25,910 bases of DNA from assembly GCA_045599945.1 (NCBI GenBank), contig JAZRWY010000093.1:1-25910 (forward strand). Direction: 5' to 3'. Below, in pieces: positions 22,804 to 25,910 of this stretch. The DNA comes from UMGS973 sp045599945 (lineage in GTDB: Bacteria; Bacillota; Clostridia; Peptostreptococcales; Anaerovoracaceae). A program made the translations under genes and the position numbers. The first letter of the stretch is position 1; the number at the start of each line of letters is the position of its first letter. The notes beneath the pieces are model-generated. The model searched no databases, was not told the origin of the DNA, and worked only from the letters and a program-made list of their open reading frames with translations.

Positions 22804-23673
22804 GTGAAAATAAGGAACAGGGAGAAATGGAAGAAATCCTGCTTTCTGATTCTGACGGTACTGCTTGTCGCGCTTTTATCTGCATGCGGCGGCAGACTTC
22901 CGGAAGGACAGCAGGGTTCCATATATGGAACCTGGTATTCTTCCGAAGCGGGAGAAATCCGGGTCTATGAATTCAGTGAGGACGGTATTCTCAAGAAATA
23001 TTATGAGGATCATCCGATTGATTTCACAGAAGAAAAATATGAATATGATAAAAACAGTGGAAAACTCCGGCTGGAAAGTACGGAGTTCCTTGCATACAGC
23101 ATTGAACTCACATCCGACTGCCTGGTAATGGACCGTTCCGATCAGGGAGACACCCTCGGGCTGTATCGGGATAAGCTCCTTGCTGTGGAATCGGATACAG
23201 ACTATCTGACGGATAATCATTTCGCGGAAAGAATCAAGGACGAAAACGGATGGTGCATCAGGGACGGCATTCTCTACGCATACATGGGAGAAGAATCCGA
23301 AATCGTCATTCCGGAAGGTGTAACGGAAATCTATGTGAATGCATTCAGTCCCGATGAAAAAAGAGCGTCATCCGTGAGAAAAGTAACCATTCCGGGAAGC
23401 GTCAGAAAGATTGACAAGGAAGCCTTCAGCGGGTCGCTGGCGAAAACCATTATCATGAAGGAGGGCGTGGAGGAAATCGGAGACAGGGCCTTCAGCGGTA
23501 CGCAGCTTGAAAAGATAAGATTTCCGAGAAGTGCAAGGAAGCTGGGGAAAGATCTTCTGGAAACGGAAAACGGCCTGGACGGCATAAAAATCTATGTAAA
23601 AAAAGAGTCCGCAGCCAGTGAGTATTTCAAAGAATTCAAGCCAAAAGGAAAAGTAAAACTTGTGAAGGAGTAG
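22804..23673 (+). CDS. BspA-like leucine-rich repeat lipoprotein, copy 2
   Basis: A 289-aa paralogue of the preceding gene. The signal ends at LSAC (Cys28). The layout is the same: GTWYSSEAGEIRVYEFSEDG, then GWCIRDGILYAYMGEESEIVIPEGVTEIYVNAF, VRKVTIPGSVRKIDKEAF, TIIMKEGVEEIGDRAF, and LEKIRFPRSARKLGKDL, ending in a conserved YVKKES-like segment. It starts at GTG 22804; GAGGAA inside the end of copy 1 serves as ribosome binding site. folA starts two bases after its stop. The two copies differ at most positions outside the repeats, so the duplication is old. Confidence 0.82.
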   Translation: MKIRNREKWKKSCFLILTVLLVALLSACGGRLPEGQQGSIYGTWYSSEAGEIRVYEFSEDGILKKYYEDHPIDFTEEKYEYDKNSGKLRLESTEFLAYSIELTSDCLVMDRSDQGDTLGLYRDKLLAVESDTDYLTDNHFAERIKDENGWCIRDGILYAYMGEESEIVIPEGVTEIYVNAFSPDEKRASSVRKVTIPGSVRKIDKEAFSGSLAKTIIMKEGVEEIGDRAFSGTQLEKIRFPRSARKLGKDLLETENGLDGIKIYVKKESAASEYFKEFKPKGKVKLVKE

Positions 23674-23675
23674 AT

Positions 23676-24149
23676 ATGAAAGCGATAGCAGCATGTGATA
23701 AAAATTTTGCAATAGGAAAAGATGGAAAGCTTCTCTGCCACATACCGGGAGATCTAGCATATTTTAAACGCATGACAGTGGGAAAGACGGTCATTATGGG
23801 AAGAAAGACACTGGAGTCCCTTCCCGGAGGAAAACCGCTCCCCAAACGGGAAACCATTGTGCTTTCCAGAACGCTGGGCAGCACCGATGAATATACGGTA
23901 GCAGGAAGCATTGAAGAAGCGAAGCAGCTGGCCGGGGACAAAGAGGTCTTCGTATGCGGAGGAGAAGAAGTATACAGGCAGATGGTTCCGCTCTGTGATG
24001 AAATCTATCTGACACTGATTGATGAGGAGTTTGATGCTGATGCGCATTTTCCGCAGTTTACCGATGATTTTGAAAAGGTCTGGGAAAGTGATGTCCAGGA
24101 GGAAAACGGACATAGGTATCAGTTTGTACAGTACAAGAGAAAGAAGTAG
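23676..24149 (+). CDS. folA: Dihydrofolate reductase
   Basis: Reduces dihydrofolate to tetrahydrofolate with NADPH, recycling the product of ThyA. At 157 aa it has the normal length. The substrate-binding acid is D26 (PGDLAYFKRMT), with TVIMGRKTLESLP (NADPH and folate pocket), TIVLSRT and the VFVCGGEEVYRQMVPLCDEIYLTLI glycine motif all in place. The residue equivalent to E. coli Trp22 is Cys21 (LLCHIPGD), a departure from the common PW-x-LP pattern. It starts two bases after copy 2 of the lipoprotein and ends two bases before rlmB; the reading is tightly packed, so co-translation is likely. Confidence 0.93.
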   Translation: MKAIAACDKNFAIGKDGKLLCHIPGDLAYFKRMTVGKTVIMGRKTLESLPGGKPLPKRETIVLSRTLGSTDEYTVAGSIEEAKQLAGDKEVFVCGGEEVYRQMVPLCDEIYLTLIDEEFDADAHFPQFTDDFEKVWESDVQEENGHRYQFVQYKRKK

Positions 24150-24151
24150 CA

Positions 24152-24943
24152 ATGGCAGGAAGAAGAGATTATAACAAAAAAGACAGAAGGCAGAGTTTTC
24201 AGCCGGAAGAGAGGAATGATATCATTGCAGGTAGAAACCCTGTCATTGAAGCACTCCGGTCAGGCCGCGAAATGGAAAAGATTGTAGTTGCAGACGGCAG
24301 TGAAGGGTCCATTTCAAAGATTATCGGAATGGCAAAGGAAAAGGGCATAGTCGTCCAGTTCAGAGACAGAGCCTTCCTGGATAAACTGGCAAAGAATCAT
24401 CAGGGCGTTCTTGCATTTGTCAGCGCATATGAATATGCAGAGATTGACGATATCTTCAGAAAGGCAGAGGAAGCAGGGGAAGATCCGTTCATCATGATTC
24501 TGGATGATCTGGAAGACCCGCACAATCTGGGGGCCATCATGAGAACCTGCGAGTGCGCAGGTGCACATGGAGTGATTGTGCCAAAGAGAAGATCTGCAGG
24601 CCTTACAGAAACAGTGGTTAAAGCATCCGCAGGAGCCATTGAATATGTTCCGTGTGTAAGAGTAACCAACATTGCACAGACCATTGACACCCTCAAGGAA
24701 CGGGGCCTTTGGATTGCAGCCTGTGACATGGGCGGCAACGAATACTACCGGCAGGATATGACGGGGAGCATCGGCATTGTCATTGGTTCGGAAGGAAAAG
24801 GAATTTCAAGACTGGTGAAAGAGAAATGTGATTTCACAGTATCCATGCCGATGGCTGGAAAAATTACATCGCTGAATGCATCCAATGCAGCAGCAGTAAT
24901 CATGTATGAGGTAAGAAGGCAGAGAAATGGCAAAATGCTATAA
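24152..24943 (+). CDS. rlmB: 23S rRNA (guanosine-2'-O)-methyltransferase RlmB
   Basis: A SpoU-family knotted methyltransferase that methylates the ribose of 23S rRNA G2251 (E. coli numbering) in relatives. At 263 aa it is full length. An N-terminal substrate-binding domain (IAGRNPVIEALRSGREMEKIVV) precedes the trefoil-knot domain with NLGAIMRT (125-131, motif 1), IGIVIGSEGKGISR from about 207 (motif 2) and MPMAGKITSLNASNAAAVIMYEVRRQR (motif 3). The N-terminal 20 residues are basic and Gln-rich. sigH overlaps its last 17 bases. The rlmB-sigH order is typical of Clostridia. Confidence 0.94.
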   Translation: MAGRRDYNKKDRRQSFQPEERNDIIAGRNPVIEALRSGREMEKIVVADGSEGSISKIIGMAKEKGIVVQFRDRAFLDKLAKNHQGVLAFVSAYEYAEIDDIFRKAEEAGEDPFIMILDDLEDPHNLGAIMRTCECAGAHGVIVPKRRSAGLTETVVKASAGAIEYVPCVRVTNIAQTIDTLKERGLWIAACDMGGNEYYRQDMTGSIGIVIGSEGKGISRLVKEKCDFTVSMPMAGKITSLNASNAAAVIMYEVRRQRNGKML

Positions 24944-25529
24944 GGACATGGCGGATGAGGCGCTTGTGATGCTTTCGCAGAATGGTGATACCCAGGCGGA
25001 GGAAACTCTGATTCGAAGATATGGAGAGAATATCAAGAGGAAGGCGCATCTGTATTTTATCATGGGCGCGGACGGCGAAGATGTCATTCAGGAAGGGATG
25101 ATTGGTCTATACAAGGCAATCCGCAGCTTTTGTGCGGATAAGAATGCATCTTTTCAGACATATGCGGAAATCTGCATTAGCAGAGAAATCATTTCTGCAA
25201 TCCGAAAGGCCGCAAGGCTGAAGCATTCACCGCTCAACACATCGATTTCGCTTAGCACGCCGGTTGGTGATGAAGACGGTACGCTGGAAGAGGCGCTTGC
25301 AGTTTCCGGTTCTTTAGATACAGAAGCCGAATTCATGGAAAACGACATGTTTCTGAACCTGCTAGAGAACAAAGACCGGATTTTCAGCAGAATGGAGCAT
25401 GAAGTTCTTCAGAAACTGACGGAAGGCAAGTCCTATCATCAGATTGGAGAGGAACTGGGAAAGGATTATAAAGCCATAGATAATGCAATTCAGAGAATAA
25501 AAAGAAAAATTGGAAAAAGTATATTATGA
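24927..25529 (+). CDS. sigH: RNA polymerase sigma-H-type factor
   Basis: A 200-aa sigma-70 family protein of the SigH/Spo0H group, which in relatives directs early sporulation or competence genes. Region 2 is clear: DVIQEGMIGLYKAIRSF from residue 52 and FQTYAEICISREIISAIRKAARLKHSPLN (2.3-2.4); region 4 holds LTEGKSYHQIGEELGKDYKAIDNAIQRIKRKI, the recognition helix. The start ATG 24927 lies inside rlmB, a 17-base overlap; a later ATG (24948) has no space for a ribosome binding site. YacP, which separates rlmB and sigH in some Firmicutes, is absent. Whether this organism sporulates cannot be told from the window. Confidence 0.92.
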   Translation: MAKCYKDMADEALVMLSQNGDTQAEETLIRRYGENIKRKAHLYFIMGADGEDVIQEGMIGLYKAIRSFCADKNASFQTYAEICISREIISAIRKAARLKHSPLNTSISLSTPVGDEDGTLEEALAVSGSLDTEAEFMENDMFLNLLENKDRIFSRMEHEVLQKLTEGKSYHQIGEELGKDYKAIDNAIQRIKRKIGKSIL

Positions 25530-25544
25530 TTTTTGCTCAGTTTG

Positions 25545-25553
25545 TGGTATGAT
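25545..25553 (+). promoter_or_regulatory. Extended -10 promoter of the tRNA gene
   Basis: TGGTATGAT has a TGn extension with TATGAT (25548-25553), placing a start about 10-15 bases before the tRNA. The -35 position (TTATGA, 25525-25530, 17-bp spacing) is weak and overlaps the end of sigH. Confidence 0.45.
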
Positions 25554-25570
25554 ATTACTACAACTGATAT

Positions 25571-25646
25571 GCTACTGTAGCTCAGGAGGTAGAGTAACGC
25601 AATGGTAATGCGTGGGTCAGCGGTTCGAATCCGCTCAGTAGCTCCA
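25571..25646 (+). tRNA. tRNA-Thr (anticodon GGU)
   Basis: A 76-nt cloverleaf. The acceptor stem GCTACTG pairs with CAGTAGC (seven bases). The D stem is GCTC/GAGT with one G-U pair. The anticodon stem ACGCA/TGCGT encloses loop ATGGTAA, reading anticodon GGT. The T arm is AGCGG-TTCGAAT-CCGCT. The discriminator is T and CCA is encoded. The sequence resembles Firmicutes tRNA-Thr(GGU), which decodes ACC and ACU. Confidence 0.95.
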
Positions 25647-25650
25647 TTTT

Positions 25651-25679
25651 AGACTCCATGTTTTCATGGAGTCTTTTTT
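25651..25679 (+). terminator. Rho-independent terminator of the tRNA-Thr transcript
   Basis: AGACTCCATG (25651-25660) pairs perfectly with CATGGAGTCT (25665-25674) around a TTTT loop, and six Ts run from 25674. It begins four bases after the CCA end. Confidence 0.93.
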
Positions 25680-25779
25680 AGAAGCATATACGATGGAGAA
25701 AACTGTGCTGCGGCAATATATGAAAAGAAAAGGGGAACGGGAGTTTTTGCAAAAAAAACGATATTCGGCAATTTAGATG
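25680..25779. other. Intergenic stretch without a supported gene
   Basis: Only a 27-codon frame (ATG 25693 to TAG 25776) is present. It lacks a ribosome binding site and has a composition dominated by Lys and Arg from the A-rich sequence. I see no RNA gene or repeat. The stretch separates the tRNA terminator from the promoter at 25780. Confidence 0.4.
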
Positions 25780-25807
25780 TTTTCAAAAGCAAGAAAACTG
25801 ATATAAT
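25780..25807 (+). promoter_or_regulatory. Promoter of the next gene (probably tuf)
   Basis: TTTTCA (25780-25785), 16-bp spacer and extended -10 TGATATAAT (TATAAT at 25802-25807). It is followed by a leader of about 90 nt before the start codon. Confidence 0.7.
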
Positions 25808-25841
25808 AAAAGGAGCGCGATTTATTTGAACGTAATGCGCA

Positions 25842-25868
25842 AACGTTGAAATGAATTGTCGCGACGTT
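25842..25868 (+). other. Leader hairpin before the terminal gene
   Basis: AACGTTG (25842-25848) pairs with CGACGTT (25862-25868) over seven base pairs including one T-G pair, with a 13-nt loop. Eleven bases later comes a run of eight Ts (25880-25887) and then the AAGGAGG ribosome binding site. It could affect translation or act as an imperfect attenuator. Confidence 0.35.
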
Positions 25869-25902
25869 AACTAATTTAATTTTTTTTAAGGAGGCACCAA
25901 TA

Positions 25903-25910
25903 ATGGCAAA
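25903..25910 (+). CDS. Start of a gene beginning Met-Ala-Lys, probably elongation factor Tu
   Basis: ATG 25903 follows AAGGAGG (25888-25894) by eight bases, and the first codons read Met-Ala-Lys before the window ends. The gene after sigH in many Clostridia is tuf, whose product starts with Met-Ala-Lys; the strong promoter and long leader agree. Ribosomal proteins such as RpmG can also start this way, so the identity is inference from gene order only. Confidence 0.5.

Noticed and set aside
25693..25776. 27-codon frame after tRNA-Thr
   Set aside because: No ribosome binding site and a composition explained by A-rich sequence; no evidence of translation.
1..25910. CRISPR arrays, insertion sequences, prophage genes or attachment sites
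   Set aside because: No set of regularly spaced direct repeats, no transposase or integrase motif and no target-site duplication was seen in either strand.

Overview
The window reads as a low-to-mid GC Gram-positive anaerobe of class Clostridia, possibly from the Eubacteriales Family XIII or a related gut or oral group (the placement is inference). The evidence is AGGAGG-type ribosome binding sites, frequent TTG and GTG starts, a Spo0H/SigH-type sigma factor, the order cysS-mrnC-...-rlmB-sigH-tRNA-(tuf), a single SecA, and lipoproteins with BspA-type leucine-rich repeats. Almost everything is on the + strand. The only complete - strand gene is a RidA protein. A further - strand gene appears to start just left of the window.

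Layout: (1) 1-2397 holds a divergent promoter region and a secreted M28 metallopeptidase lipoprotein, closed by a terminator. (2) 2561-9093 is a housekeeping run: a CNNM/CorC-type transporter, secA, prfB with its autoregulatory +1 frameshift, a secreted Amidase_3-like protein and a 77-aa unknown, ending in a hairpin. (3) 9119-12677 holds tex, a Nudix hydrolase, a GNAT acetyltransferase and an ACT-domain protein, closed by a perfect 16-bp bidirectional terminator shared with the convergent ridA. (4) 13320-17725 is the accessory part: a MATE exporter, a 34-residue membrane peptide and a 977-residue NRPS protein with the order adenylation-carrier-condensation. (5) 17821-18990 holds cysE with its own promoter, the C-terminal remnant of a DJ-1/PfpI gene and a terminator. 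(6) 19046-25529 is a long operon-like run: cysS, mrnC, a tail-anchored basic protein, thyA, two paralogous BspA-like lipoproteins, folA, rlmB, sigH. (7) 25571-25910 holds tRNA-Thr(GGU) with a terminator, then a strong promoter and leader for a gene starting Met-Ala-Lys, probably tuf.

How the parts work together: regions 2, 3, 6 and 7 are core translation, export and nucleotide metabolism. thyA and folA complete the dTMP cycle (ThyA makes dihydrofolate, FolA recycles it), and they sit where I recall the flavin-dependent thyX in relatives. Region 4 is the best candidate for an undescribed system: an NRPS whose adenylation domain lacks the usual amino-group-binding Asp, which has no release domain, and which follows its own exporter and a micro-membrane protein in an apparent single transcript. 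All identifications come from reading motifs by eye; no database search was run.
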